Positions 11,091 to 23,882 of a stretch of DNA of 64,000 bases are shown here, piece by piece (the first letter of the stretch is position 1; each line of letters begins with the position of its first letter). This stretch comes from Datura wrightii (lineage: Eukaryota > Streptophyta > Magnoliopsida > Solanales > Solanaceae): positions 131,133,001 through 131,197,000 of the forward strand of contig JASDFA010000010.1 in the NCBI GenBank assembly GCA_035772735.1. The letters run 5' to 3'. The notes under the pieces are model-generated. The model worked only from the letters and a program-made list of their open reading frames with translations. It ran no database searches and was not told the DNA's origin. The position numbers and the translations under genes are program-made.

Positions 11091-13522
11091 ACTATTCCTT
11101 CATCTTCAAATGTTTTAACCTATCCCGCAGCCTTGGTAACGAGTCGTGCACAATGACGATGACTCGTCACATGACTAGCAGCCTCCCTTTCAGTTGTTTT
11201 AAGCCTTACTTCGCCCATTTCACTTTCGAACTTGTTTTCCCGCAATATTAAACACAAAATGCATAATACCTACATAAACATACCCGGAATGTGCATAGTT
11301 TCTCGGTTTTAAGCTTCGAATGTGTCATAAAATCATGGCGCATCACTGACCCACTTTGTAGTACTAGTCCGCCCTCAATTGAATCCACCAACTGCACTCC
11401 CAACCGAGCTAACCTGTGAATATCTTGTACTAGCTCTTTTTTGCCCTCTTCAACATGAGCAATGCTCCTCATAGACATTCTACTCAAGGCATCCCCCACC
11501 GTATTTGCCTTGCCTGGGTGGTACAGCACACTCATTTCATAATCCTTCAATAGCTCCAACCACCTACTCTGACAAAGGTTCAAATCCTTCTGACTGAAAA
11601 CGTACTGAAGGCTCTTGTGGTCGGTCATAAATATCCACGTGAACCCCATACAGGTAATGCCTCCATGTCTTCAAAGCAGACACTACTGCTGCCAATTCAA
11701 GATCATGAGTCGGATAGTTCTTCTCATGAACTTTGAGATGTCTAGAGGCATAAGTTATCACCTTACCCCGCTGCACCATAACACAACTGAAGCCAACTCT
11801 GGAAGCATCACAATAAACTACGAATCCATCTATTCCTTCTGATACGACAAAAATTTGAGTTGTAGTGAGTCGAGTCTTCAACTCTTAGAAACTCTTATCA
11901 CATGCATCTGACACTGAAACTTCACTTTTTTCTGAGTTAATTTAGTCATAGGAGCAATAGAAGAAAACCCTTCTACAAACTGTTGATAATAGCCGGCTAA
12001 ACCTAAGAAACTTCTTATATCTGTTGGGGAAGTGGGTCTTGCCCAGCCTTTCACCGCTGCTATCTTTTGAGGATCTACCGGAATACCCTCACTTGAGACC
12101 ACATGACCGAGGAAGGCCATAGACTTCAGCCAAAATTTTCACTTTCTGAATTTAGCGAACAGTTGGCAGTCTTTGAGAGTCTACAACACTATCCCATATG
12201 GTTACCATGCTCATCCTTATTTCTGGAGTATACAAAAATGTCATCTATGAACACAATGATTAATATGTCCAGATACTGTTTGAATATCCTATTTATCAGG
12301 TCCATAAAAGCTGTCAGGGCATTAGTTAGTCCAAAGGACATAACATAACTTCATAGTGACCATACCGAGTTCTGAAGGTGGTTTTTAGTATGTCACATTC
12401 CTTAACCCTCAGTTGATGATTTCCCGACTTGAGATCTATCTTGGAAAAACAACTGACTCCTTGAAGCTGATTGAACAAGTCATCAATCCTGGGTAGAGGA
12501 TACATGTTCTTAACTGTAACTTTGTTCAGTTGATGATAGTCAATACATATTTTGAGAGTACCTTCTTTCTTTTGCACGAAGAATACTGGAGCACCCCATA
12601 GAGAGATGTTGGGCCTGATGAAACCCTTATCTAGAAGGGCTTTCAGCTATTCCTTCAACTCCTTAAGCTCATCTGGAGAAATTTTATGAGGAATAGAGAT
12701 GGGCTAAGTGTCTGGAAGAAGGTCTATGCCGAAGTCTATTTCCCGCTTGGGAGGGACTCCAGGTAGATCTGCGGGAAACATGTCAAGGAATTCGCTGACA
12801 ACTGGAACTGACTGAATCATTGGGGTATCGAAGCTAGAATCTTTGACCCAAACTAGGTGATAGATGCACCCTTTCGAAATCATCTTCCTTTCCTTAAGTA
12901 GGAAATAAACTGACCCTTAGGAGCTGAAACACTACCCCTCAACTCTAAGACTGGCTCATTGGAAAACGAAAATCTCACGAATCTAGTTCTGCAGTTGATT
13001 GAGGAATAACCAAAATGTAACCAATCCATTCCAAGAATGAGGTCAAATTGTCCATGTCTAGCTCTACTAGATCAGCTGGAATAACTTTACTCAACACTGA
13101 GATTGGGGAGCTTCTATATATCCGGCTGGCTCTAACTGACTCACCAACTGGGGTAGAGACTGAGAATGGTTCGGAGAGGACTTCTGTACTGATAATTAAA
13201 ATCTACATAAGGAGTCACGAATAAAGGTGTGGCTCCTAGATCTTGTAGGTTTTATACATCTAGATAGAAAAGACGTAACATACCCGTGACCACATCAAGT
13301 GAGCTCTCCTAATCCTGATGAGAGGACAAAGTATAAAAGTGGTTTTGGCTCTGACCACCATCCATACCTGAAGCAGTCCCCTGCTGAGCTGGACGACCTG
13401 CTGGGGTTACTGAAGTAGACTGAGTTTTTCCCCGTCCTGCTGATGGACACTCCTTTAACCTGTGACCTAATTGCCCACACCCAAAGAAATCCTCTTTGTC
13501 CATGCGGCATTCACCTAGATTG
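11091..13522 (-). pseudogene. Degenerate gypsy gag-pol wreck (zinc knuckle to RNase H)
   Basis: On the minus strand: a gag zinc knuckle FFGCGQLGHRLKECP at about 13500-13450 (first Cys replaced by Phe), a decayed protease (about 13280-12950), RT with YHQLNKVTVKN and FSKIDLKSGNHQ (12577-12326), a further RT segment (12120-11878), and RNase H with YCDASRVG, HDLELAAVV and TDHKSLQY split over two frames (11881-11248). Frameshifts and stops are dense, so it is older than the Tekay element on its left. No integrase or LTR remains. The right edge is cut by the Ogre LTR at 13523 and the left edge by the Tekay LTR at 11090. The last 160 bp (11091-11250) are non-coding and carry ACGAGTCGT and ATGACTCGT motifs. 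Confidence 0.85.
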
Positions 13523-13673
13523 TGTTGACACTCAATTTTGGCCTTCCACGATCTTAAATAATTATTCAAGCTTCTTTAATCTCAAACGGAGTAGAATAGA
13601 ATCAAAAAAAAAATTTTAAATCATTTTCTTTGAAAATTTTGGCATGTTTGACAAAATATGCTAATATAATATA

Positions 13674-13676
<3 letters not shown>

Positions 13677-13712
<36 letters not shown>
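13677..13712. repeat. (AT)n microsatellite
   Basis: 36 bp of uninterrupted AT dinucleotides inside the AT-rich upstream part of the Ogre LTR. Confidence 0.95.
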
Positions 13713-13714
<2 letters not shown>

Positions 13715-14571
13715 CATAATTTTAGCATATAATTATTTTTTACACTTTTATTTCAAAATCCAAGACGTCTCAAAAATGAGTTTTAACTAAATATTGTTTA
13801 ATTAATTATTTATTTATTTTAAAATCAAGTAAGTCGCAATTATAATTAGTTTGTTCAAAATAATTATTTTTACTCGGTTTAAATTAAGGAGCTTGATTAA
13901 TTAATTACAATAAATAATTTATCTCAATCCTAAAGCTTTATTAATAATTACAATAAATAATTTATCTCAATCCTACTTTCTAGATGAGTCAATTTAATTA
14001 TTTGATTTGACTTTGGCTACAATTTAATTTTCATTTTGGTTAGATTTGTAACGAAGTGGGTGGCCATATTTTTAATCTCTTTATGGTTGTGTCATAATAC
14101 ATTTTTTCAGCCATCCATACACTTCTTTGTATGTATATTATATTTATTGGCCCAAAAATCAGCCTAGTCCTAATCCATGTCCGCTAGACCCGGCCCAAAA
14201 CCTTTATTTTCCCTCATTCCATCAGACGCAGAACCTAAAACAACGCCCTACTCTCTCTTCTCTTTGAAAGAACAACAACACCATAAGAACACCAGCATCG
14301 ACCTCTTACGTGATTTCCTCCCACATCGAAAACTCGTCTGCTATACTTGTCCGTACGACGGAGGGTGTGCTTGGCACGATCCCTTGTTTGTCCGCTTGTG
14401 GATAAAAATGGTATTATCCATTTTCCTTGTGGTTTTTCTTTTATTTTTCTTTTCCTTTCGATTTTCTGCCCAAATCGTACGAATTCTGGCCTTGCAGCGC
14501 TCTTGAGGGATTCTTGAAATACCATTTTTCGCACATCGGTTGGAAACCTCTTTTTGAGGGATTTGGGACCC

Positions 14572-14579
14572 TATATAAA
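14572..14579 (+). promoter_or_regulatory. TATA box of the Ogre LTR
   Basis: CCCTATATAAAGG lies about 1.05 kb into the LTR and is followed by a pyrimidine-rich start-like segment (TCTCTCTTACTG). It is the best TATA match in the LTR. Transcription from it is inferred. Confidence 0.55.
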
Positions 14580-17500
14580 GGTCTCTCTTACTGCTGTTCA
14601 TGGGAGGAAATTTTCCATATGCTCTGAGAACTATAGAACTTGAAATAGAAGTTTTTCTGGTACCGGCAATTTTTCGGAGTTTCTAGTCAAAATTTTATTT
14701 TTATTTCTTTGGATTTCGGAGTCTTTGGATTGAAAAGAGCTATGGATATCCTCTCCTTCAACTCACGCCTCAGACTCGCTGCTTCAATCCAAGTAATTTT
14801 CCTTTCCTTTCTTTTGAGTTAGAATAGTTGTTTTTTTAGATTTTGTTGGTTTCCATGTGTTAGATTAGTAGTTTTAGTTTTTTAGTTTACTGCATATTCG
14901 TTGTTTTCTATGTATTAGATTACTAGGCTTTTCAATTTCTTTCGATATTGCTTTCCATGCTCTTTAAGTGTTAATATAATTAATTAAATTATCATTGCCA
15001 ATAAGTTTTGTTTGTTCCTTTACAATTTTGGTTTGCTTAATTTTTTTTAGATGCTAAAATTTTTTATCAACTTCTGCATATTTTCGAGTTTAGCTAGTAC
15101 AGTGGAGGTTTATTTATTTAATGTTAATGTTTAGGTTCAGACATATAGTATCATACTGTTATTTGTTTATACCATATTGCTAGTTTATATAATGCCTCCT
15201 ATTTGATATGATAATCTTGTATTGGGTTCGATTATCTATTCATGACTATTCAATATTAGGCTGACAAACTGCATAAATTATCCCCCTGTTTCTTTAAAAT
15301 TCTGCAAATGACCTGAAGCTATGTGTGTAGTTCTAATTTAAGCAAGTTCGATTATCCGTGATTAGGATTTAATTATTAATTTTCTATCTTATCCTACTAC
15401 TAGCATGCCTTTATCGGAAATGACTAAGTCTGTTTAAACTCTTGCATTTTTTTCTCTTTGCCCAAAATGAAATACTTGACATCTACTTTGACTTGGGTAT
15501 CGTTTCTCTACCTTTTATGTTGCTGCATTGTTATGTATGTATATGGTTAGTGCAACATTATTTTATTTTCCTTTTAACTGTTAGGTTCGTGTATTTATTT
15601 GAATAATTAAAATGTTCCTGTACTTGTTGTAATAATATTTTCTAGAATGGAGGTCAGTCTTAAGTTTTTCTGCTGGTTACTGTTTGTTCAAATATTGTTT
15701 ATGGGAGGCTAAGACTCATGATTGTTCTCAGTTAAGATCAGAAGTTGTGAGATTTTTCCAGACTTGAAACTTTGCTTTTTGTGTCCCTTTGTATTTTGAA
15801 AGAATCTTATTCCCTTTTATTCCAATACATATGTATCGGCTACATAATGATTGAATGATATCTTGTGATAGCTTGAATTTTGTTGCCTGACTGATGGCGT
15901 CTCTAGAGGTGTCCACAAGTCGATTCTATGCTTAGTTGAACTCTAGGCGAGAGTTTAGAGTTAATAAAACTCAACTCTTGTTAAGGTGATCCTAAGTTTG
16001 AGTCCTTGAGACATCCTTAAAATGATTTCATCCAGTAATATTAATTGGTTTATATGATGCTAAGTCTTTTCTTTCATTTTCAATAAATTCTTTTTAAATT
16101 AGCCTCTATTAAGATCCTACCCTTCTTTTCACGTTTCCTGTTCAACAGTAGGCCTATTTGTACCTGTTTAAGCTTAAGTGTATTTTTTGGTTTTTTTAAT
16201 TATTATTATTATTATTAATTTCTTAAGAGCTTTTGATGTAGGATTGGCATAATAATATGATATATTGTCTTACATATTATAAATATGGTGCTCTATGAAG
16301 TTTCTTTTTCCTCCATGACTATTTCTTTTCTTTAGAATTGCCTTTTCAAAAAAGGATCCTGTGATTTTATTTTATTCTATTTCATTGTCTTTTTTATACA
16401 TATTGGTATCTCACATTAGAATTTGTTCCTTCTCTATTTTCTTATCTGTGCAAATTTGGCTTGTTCCACTTCCCTTCCCCCCCTCTAAAGCTTTCTATTT
16501 AGATTCCATGGGATACTAGGTATAATATATTAATTGTAAGGATAGGAAATTGGTGTCATATAAGTTATGTTATAATTATTACATGTTTAATTAGAAATTA
16601 TAGTTTTGTCTTCTTCATGCATGTTTATCCTTTGATTCTTGTTAACTGAGATAAGTGAAACTCTTGATTTTTCACTCATGGATTTTTTTTTTATTGTCAG
16701 TATTACTATTATTCAACGTATTTTCAACATTGATACAAATACTAATTGTATTTTCCTTTCTTTTTGCATGAACTATCTTGATTTGGGTCCAATGGACCTC
16801 TTCCTCTGCATTACTCTATTGGACTGTGGCCCAACACATTGTGATCTTCCTTTTTGAGTCACCCTATGCAAGTAGAGAAAGGGAAGCTAATATTAGGCCT
16901 TTGCAGCATCAATAATAAATAAATGGGCCAGTGGCCCAATGAATTTGGAAACATTTGAATTGGGTTGAGAACCCAAACTTCAAGAAGAAACAGTGGGCCA
17001 TTTCCAGTCCATGTGAACAGAAACTGGAAAGTGGGCCAATTCTGCAGTGGGGTTTCGGCTGAAAGCCTTAATTCATTTCTTCACTCGTTGTCTATTTATG
17101 TTTGGTTCTACTTTGTTATGAGTTTGTCTGAATACTAGCCTTTTTGGTAATAACCTAGACGGTTTCCCCACGAGAATTTAGATTATTTATCTCTTTAAGT
17201 ATGAATGATGTCTTCAAGTGATTTACTTATTACTTTATGATGTATTAGCTTAGGCAAACATTTAAGCTCTGAGACTAACTTGAGAATTGTCTATATTCTT
17301 TCATAGTTAAGTAATTAGCTTGAAATCCATATTTTAGGGATTGGACTAGTTTTCATTTAGTTCAAGAAATTAATTCGGATAATTAATGAAGTTAGAATTA
17401 TTTCGAAGATTAGTCACTCAAATGACTAAATCAAATATCTTACTCTTTCTAAATTGATTTTTTTCAAAATAACTCAAGTTTTCAAAGTTAGTCAAATAAT

Positions 17501-17747
17501 TTTTTAACAACAATTGGGACCCACGATTAGTGGAATTTCTTGAGTGCCTAATATCTTCTTAAGAAATTAATTTGAATCCTTACCCTAATCTTTGGTTCTA
17601 AACAAAAGGTTTTATTTTAACTACCTTTTGAATAGTTTCTTAATTTTTCCTAAAAATTAAATGGAGACTCTTTTCAGAAAAATAAAATAGTGCTAAAGTT
17701 ATGAAAAGATTTTCGGACTTCAGTTCAAAATCGACGCGTAACAGCAA

Positions 17748-17765
17748 TGGCGAACTCCACTAGGG
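17748..17765 (+). other. Ogre primer binding site
   Basis: TGGCGAACTCCACTAGGG lies four bases after the LTR end. It resembles the TGGCGACTCC-type site used by Tat/Ogre elements (arginine tRNA), with an extra A and some changes. Confidence 0.7.
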
Positions 17766-18325
17766 AAATTCATATAGGTTCTAACTCAAAATGGTTTATT
17801 GTTTGGCTAATTATCTTGTTTGAATTATTTGTTTGATCGTATATTTATTTGTTTAAAATTGTTACATATGTCGTTGCATTTCATGGCTTAAACTCCGTCA
17901 ATCGGCACAACAAACAAATCACACGAACACAAAGCGGTTATGTGGGTCGCAGCCGTTTTTCACTAAAAACCCAAACATTTTTCGGGGCACCCTGACGTGT
18001 AGTTGGTTCGCAGTGTGACCAAACAGTCGTCATTGTCCTACCCCGAGTTGTCCGCTCGGGTACCAAGTATTTTCAAAAGCCAAATCTAGTCAACCTAGCG
18101 TAGAGCGGAAACCAAAACCTTATTAGCGCATTTTCCTAAGATGGCTTAATACCTCAGGTGTATTAAGTCCATTAGAAAGACCATCCTTTGTCTATAATTG
18201 GCCTCCGGCCAAGAAAAAGATAGTTCATCCAACTACGTGTTTAAATTAAAGGATGTGTACGTCATTATGACAAACCATTGTTCCTAAGGGTAGGGGGCTT
18301 CTAATTAGTTGTTTTATTTTGTAGA

Positions 18326-19870
18326 ATGGCTAGAAGATTTTTGAACTTCAACATGGTTATCGAGACCCCTGAACTGATAAGGAACTGGTGGAATAATTTT
18401 GACTCGGAGAAAAAGATAGAGGTCACCAGTAACATAGGTTATTTACCTTCACTAATGGAGATTAAGACTTGGACCGAGTTCATCGAAGTACTTACTCAAT
18501 ATTGGGATAACGAGAGGATGGTTTTTCGGTTTGGAGACTTGGAAATGACTCCGACCGTTGAGGAGATTCGAGACCGTTTAGATACTATTGGGATGTGTGT
18601 CAAATGAAAGAAAAAATCTGATCACAATATCCTAATTCCTCACAAACCGATTCACAGAGAAAAGCTAAACATTTCGCTTCTCATCGAAGGAGACTGGTTA
18701 AAAACTAATGATGTTCCACTTGCAGAGTTCTATCAACGCTGTGGGAGACCTAGTGGATTTGAATTATTTAGAAAGGAGTTCAACAATTATCAAAATTGGG
18801 ACGATACACGGGCCTTAGCATTCACCATATGTTTCTTAGGAACTATGGTCTTTCCCCGAGATCAAAAGCATGGCATAGACTCTTGAGTGATCATGGTTGC
18901 CCACGCCATATTTCATGGCATCAGAAAAGATCAGACAACCAAATACTTTTCCTTGGCCCCAGTTATTTTGGCTGATATCTACCGATCATAGGGAGGTGTA
19001 GAAATGGGCATCGTTACTTTCAAGGTTCTAACTTGATACTACAGTGGTGGATGGTACGACACCTTATCAAAGATGAAAACAAGGAACAAGCATTGAATAC
19101 CCAAAATGAAGGAGACGAGTTGGGTTTTCATGACATAAGGTTGAGCTTAACCCATTTTCAAGAAAGACGGAGCAAAGAGGGATGGTCTCAAATATTCTCC
19201 GAATTAAGAGAAGACGACATACAATGGATGTTTAGGAAATTCATATCTCAAAAGGTCGTCACCAAAGGACGGAGGCTGCCTTTTTTGGCACTCATGGGCA
19301 TTAGAGGGATACGACCTTATGCCCCAAACAGAGTCTTAAGACAATTCAGAAGAAAACAAGTTATACCTCTTGTGAGGGACATGCATCAGTATGTTATTGA
19401 TTATGACGGTGTGGACGTGGTGCCATTTGCTAATGATATCCTCAAGGAATGGAAAGGATGTGTATTTTCTAGCATGAAAGACCTGGCCATAGATAGATTT
19501 CAAGCCGGGTGTGGTGAAGCATACAAGGCCTGGTTGCAAGAAGATCTGTTGGGGACTCTCATCCTGGGACTAAATATAGGCCTGCAAATAGAGGATGTGG
19601 AATCGAAAACTCAGGTACAACTAAGCTTACTTCAAGCGGCTCTAGAAGAAAAAGAATGGGAACTTCAAAGAGAACGAAGAGAACATCAAAAAGAAAGAAT
19701 GGAAGAAAGGAGAGCTTTGGAATATGCAAAAGAAACGTTGAGAATCGCTAGAGGATGTTTCGTTGAATTGGATAAGCTTATGGAAGAACAAATTAGGTCT
19801 GTAGAGAGGTTAAGTTTCGAACAGAAGGCTCAATTGTTCGGTTCTCACTTTATAATGAACTGGTATTTGA
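18326..19870 (+). pseudogene. Ogre ORF1 protein, broken
   Basis: The ATG at 18326 follows a splice-acceptor-like TTATTTTGTAG. The first 93 aa (MARRFLNFNMVIETPELIRNW...) end in a TGA at 18605. Homologous-looking text continues, then resumes in another frame at 19033 (ILQWWMVRHLIKDENK...) for about 280 aa. It contains a WWMVRHL motif and PYAPNRVLRQF, then a strongly charged heptad-rich segment at 19610-19830 (EKEWELQRERREHQKERMEE) that should form a coiled coil. This resembles the ORF1 that Ogre/Tat elements carry ahead of gag. Its function is not known to me. At least two stops and one frameshift disable it. Beyond about 19870 the frame runs into non-coding text. Confidence 0.7.
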
Positions 19871-21509
19871 TTTGGGAGGAGGTGGCAAAGCCGAGAAAGC
19901 AGGAATCGGTGAAGGATCATCCACGGCCTAGCTGGAATGCCATTGCGTATCATCTGCTATTTTTTCCCCTACATGGGATATATATTTTTCCCCTGTGTGG
20001 GACTTAGCTTTAGTAATTTTCCTTGCATGGGACTCTATTTTAGTATTTTTCCCCTGCGTGGGATTATTTTAGTATTTCCTTTTCTATATGTATATCCCTA
20101 AATGTACCCTTTTTGTTCTATTTTAAGTGTTTCTATAAAAACTTTATCAATATTAATGAAATATTTTTGGGGGCAACGGATTGAGCTAAAAATGGCGTTG
20201 ACATCCTTTAATTCGATTAGGCCCACCTTTGGCACAAAAAGGTCATTCATATAGGACACACTATATCCTGTTTACGTGCTACTTGATATAACTATTTTTG
20301 TGATTATGGGTTGTTTATGTTGAGAGATGGATCGATCCACTCCCGTAATAAATACTTCATCTTAGAGCTTTTAAGCATACATGTGAGCCCACAATACCAA
20401 AAGTCTGTCCAAATTCTTCTCAGGTTCTCAAGTTCCTCAGAAAATACTTACAACTCTATCAAACCCACTAAATCTTACTCTTTCTACTGTTTCAAAATTA
20501 ATCAGAAAATGTCTGAAGGAAGTACTAATGCACCTACTGGAAGAAAAATCCATTCAGCGATTTGGAAATGAAAGAATTTCTATGGAGAAATATCACTGAA
20601 ACAGACAGGAAGATGATGGCAACGAGGGACAGATGTGAAGAATTGGACCAGGATGAAGAGGCTGTCCAACAAGAAATCGCCAAACTCAATGAAAGAATCG
20701 TCATGGCGCGAAAGAGAATCAAGGATATAGACTGAAAGATCAGTCACATACTCAAACCATCGGAAAGACCTTCGGCATTTGAACACCACACAAGGAGACT
20801 CGGAGAAGATATGGGATGTTTGGTTAGAAAGCATCTTGCCTAAATCAGCAAAGGAAAGGCAAGATGCATGAAGACTCGGACGAAGAAAGCACTGGGTCAT
20901 CGCCGATGTGAAGAGGATTTAGAGAGTCTTAGTTATTTTCTTTTGTTGTCCCTCTCTTTCGTTGTAATCAAAAGAACTACGTGAGACCTGAGCCTCACGC
21001 GGGTACGTAGGAAGCTCTGTCGAGCCTGGTGTCCTTATCATCCTCTTATCTTAAAAAAGATTTCCCATTATAGATACGAACTACGTAGGCCTGAATTCCC
21101 CTAGAGGGATAAGTAGGCAGCCTAATCAAGGCCCGACCCCTATCCTACAAAACTTTATTTTCTCCTCCATCACATGATATATAAACGAATTGGACAAATT
21201 TCTATTCATTTGGGTCCTTTTACCAAATCCCTACCCATGGATCAATTCATCTTGAAATGAAACAACATTTATGTGTTTATTTTTATGTCAGATATTTTGT
21301 ATCAGTCATTACGAATGTAAACTAACACAGCTACTTTTGAGTTATTTTCCTCAATAGGTACTTGAGACTGATCTATGTTGAAAGCTGGCAGAGCATCCAT
21401 ACTTCACCAGATCAAAAGAAAAATTCCTTCTGGACCATAATCTCGACAAATCTAAAGGAAAAATGACCACTGAGGAAACAAATCTGACTGAGATAACAGT
21501 AAAAGATGC
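19871..21509 (+). other. Ogre spacer with a short coiled-coil ORF remnant
   Basis: Mostly non-coding. Near 19955-20085 a motif of the form CCCCTRCRTGGGA repeats four times (pyrimidine stretch, then ATGGGA/GTGGGA). At 20509 an ORF opens (MSEGSTNAPTGRK) and, after one frameshift, continues at 20568-20735 as MKEFLWRNITETDRKMM...KLNERIVMARKRIKDID. This is a charged helix-rich segment that may be the start of the gag ORF. The rest (20740-21509) has dispersed stops and no domain I recognise. Confidence 0.5.
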
Positions 21510-21606
21510 TCAAATTACTGAAGAATGAGTTGTTTACGCAGTTGGCGCAACAAGCCACTGAAATGAGAGCCGAAATACATAGGACCCAAGATTTGGCTAA
21601 GATATC
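21510..21606 (+). pseudogene. gag: Ogre gag, segment before the solo LTR
   Basis: The frame reads KNELFTQLAQQATEMRAEIHRTQDLAKIS, a helical N-terminal gag segment. It stops at the solo LTR and continues on the far side after the duplicated ATATC at 23883. Confidence 0.65.
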
Positions 21607-22226
21607 TGTCACGCCCCTCCTTGGAAGTCATGACTGGCACCTGGTGCCCTACTAGGACCTGGACTGCTGGACCACTAAGCCTAAGCACTTCTGGTGCCAG
21701 GATGGCTCTAATTTTGGATTTATGAAAACAACGGGCTATATAACGGTTGTAAATACAGCCTCCGGCCGACTATGCCTATAGCCACCTGAAGGAATATAAT
21801 AGCCAACCAGAACAACTGAGCATAAGGGAACCTATGCGGGCCGACAAGGCCACCATGCTGACTAGTTATCACTGAAAAGTATAATCAAGTGCTGAACTGA
21901 TCTGTGACTGACAAGGCCACCAACTGACAACTGAACAAGGCCCCACGCGACCATCACATGCAAAATGAAACATACATACGGCCCCACACGACCAGTACAA
22001 CTAACCACAGGGAATATACAATTTGCAAGCTTCTAAGAATAATAAGATGATCGGGATAGGGCCCCAACCTACCCATAATGTACAAATAAAAAGGGAAGTA
22101 AACCTTTAGCTGTCAAGATCTGGATGATAGGAGCTGAAGACTCTATACGCTGGCTGGAACTACGAGGGATCTTCTCCTCGTCTATGAGTACCTGCAGGCA
22201 AGTAATGCAGCGCCCCAAACAGGCGT

Positions 22227-22243
22227 CAGTACCACTGGTACTG
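22227..22243 (-). other. Conserved LTR hairpin (CAGTACC stem)
   Basis: CAGTACC-ACT-GGTACTG, a perfect 7-bp stem with a 3-nt loop, at the same relative place as in the other Tekay-like LTRs. Confidence 0.6.
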
Positions 22244-23670
22244 AGTATGCAAGCAATAACTGAAAATAACTGAAAGCAAACAATAATACTGATAAATACT
22301 GAAGTAATAGGAGACGGGCTGAGATCGATTGAAATAGCGAAATCTGAAAAGAGCATAACTTTACTGAAAAGAGTAAGAGTCATACCTGATAACATGGCGG
22401 TCTACTTTCTATCTATTAATAACTAACACAACATAGCATACAAGAACCTTATCAGCCACCATAAGTCGTAAGGTACCAACTAGCACACAATCTATATACC
22501 CCTACCCAGGTCTTACCATCCACCTAGTCACTATGAGCATCTAGCCGGCCCCCTGGGTATGCGACTTGGGCTCGCTGGGCCCCTGACTATAGCTGTATCT
22601 GAGTCCTCCTGAAATTTGAAAGCTGAAATCTGTAATCTGAAAACTGTAATCTGCACCCTGGGCGCAAGTGCTCGACAGGGGTTGTGGTATAGTGCTTATC
22701 AGCCTGCTATAGGGAATCTGCATCCCATCTTTGTTCACTGGCGGACGGCATGCCACTCCGTAGAGAGATGTATCCTCACCCTCTGGCGGGCAAGTCGACA
22801 CAGCTATTAACCCTGGGGCGGTCAAGGAAGCTCTAAGGGTGCCCAACACAGAACAATCATGTCTCCGCAGATAGAAATAATCGCATGTAATATATATACT
22901 GAATCTAATAATAATATTTATATTCTGGTATTCTGTTCTGAATCTCATACTAAAATATACTGAATCTGATATAATATTTCTGGAATATTCTGTTGGTACA
23001 GATATTATTTTATTGATTGTCATGCTAAACACTGTATAATAATTCTAACATGCTTACTAAATTCGTACTGAACATAATATACGGCTTCTAAGACGTTCTA
23101 CTGGAGTTCGTACTATTTTTCTATACTGGAACTACTAGCTTGCCGAAAGAAACTGGCTTTACATACCTCAACTGCCGACTTTCTGATTAACTGGTGTAGC
23201 TCGGCTAGTATTTAGCTATTTCTCCCAACTGTATTCATGTTCACGAAAGAATAGAATTAATTCTACTATTATTTTGGAAAGAAACCATATTTATGGATAT
23301 ACCTACTCCCTATTCTTCGACTTATCGAAGAACGACTGAAAAGTCGTAATTTCTTGAAAGTCTAGAAGGGAGAAATACTCACTTTAATGTTGGGAGTATA
23401 TTAACACTAGTTTGGAGCAATTCCACTTACCTTGGCTCAGTAAGACGGCGATTCGTCGGCCGAATTTCACGAAACTAACTCTGTAGGAATGCTCCCTGCA
23501 GCTTTATACTTCGCTACCTGAAGTTAATTTGAGTTTGGGCTGCGTTTGACGGCGTAAACGAAAGGAAATTTATGTTGAACCTTCGTCCTCCTCTGTTCTA
23601 TGGTTGTTCACTGGAAATAAAATGAAAATATAACTTAAAAACGAAGTGGGAATCTTATATACTTGGGTCC

Positions 23671-23749
23671 AAATCCGTCCTCTTTAAGTCGGATTTGTCG
23701 AATGTGATTTATAAGTCACATTTGCCGAATGCGATTTATAAGTCGCATT
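23671..23749 (-). repeat. Three promoter-proximal palindromes with co-varying stems
   Basis: Arms: AAATCCG/CGGATTT (23671-23677 and 23690-23696), AATGTGA/TCACATT (23701-23707 and 23716-23722), AATGCGA/TCGCATT (23728-23734 and 23743-23749). The last two share the loop TTTATAAG, and the first has a related loop ending TTTAAGT. The stems differ in sequence but each stays self-complementary. They lie just upstream of the LTR TATA box on the minus strand. Confidence 0.85.
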
Positions 23750-23882
23750 TGCCTTGCGACGCTCCTACTTGGCGCTTGTCCGGTATATTCCTGGGCCTTT
23801 TTCTCGCACGTATGGCATTCTAGAACTCTTAACCAACATGAGAATAGGCCAAGTAAGTGTCAATAACTTACGGGGTGTAACA

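Larger units (their letters stand above)
13523..17743 (+). repeat. Ogre 5' LTR (about 4.2 kb)
   Basis: It starts TGTTGACACTCAATTTTGG, which resembles the usual Ogre/Tat LTR start, exactly where the minus-strand gag wreck breaks off. It ends GTAACA at 17743, four bases before the primer site. It is AT-rich and non-coding, with an (AT)n run at 13677-13712 and ATT repeats near 16197-16218. A TATA box lies at 14572-14579. The small ORFs here (for example 14177-14506) overlap on both strands and have no recognisable domain. Confidence 0.8.
21607..23882 (-). mobile_element. Solo Tekay-type LTR with target duplication
   Basis: It begins TGTCACGCCCC at 21607 and ends GGGGTGTAACA at 23882, the two termini of a minus-strand Tekay LTR. 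It is flanked by ATATC at 21602-21606 and again at 23883-23887, a perfect 5-bp target duplication. There is no internal region, so it is a solo LTR left by recombination between two LTRs. It belongs to a subfamily distinct from 8637-11090. It carries the hairpin at 22227-22243, a TATA box (TATATAAG, minus strand, about 23654-23661) and three palindromes at 23671-23749. The long ORF in it (22541-23032) is not a gene. Confidence 0.95.

Noticed and set aside
14177..14627. Host gene near the TATATAAA box
   Set aside because: The frames overlap on both strands, have no domain, and lie within the span bounded by Ogre LTR termini and the primer site.
22541..23032. 163-codon open frame on the minus strand
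   Set aside because: It lies wholly inside a solo LTR with a perfect target duplication, has no domain, and runs through a low-complexity part.
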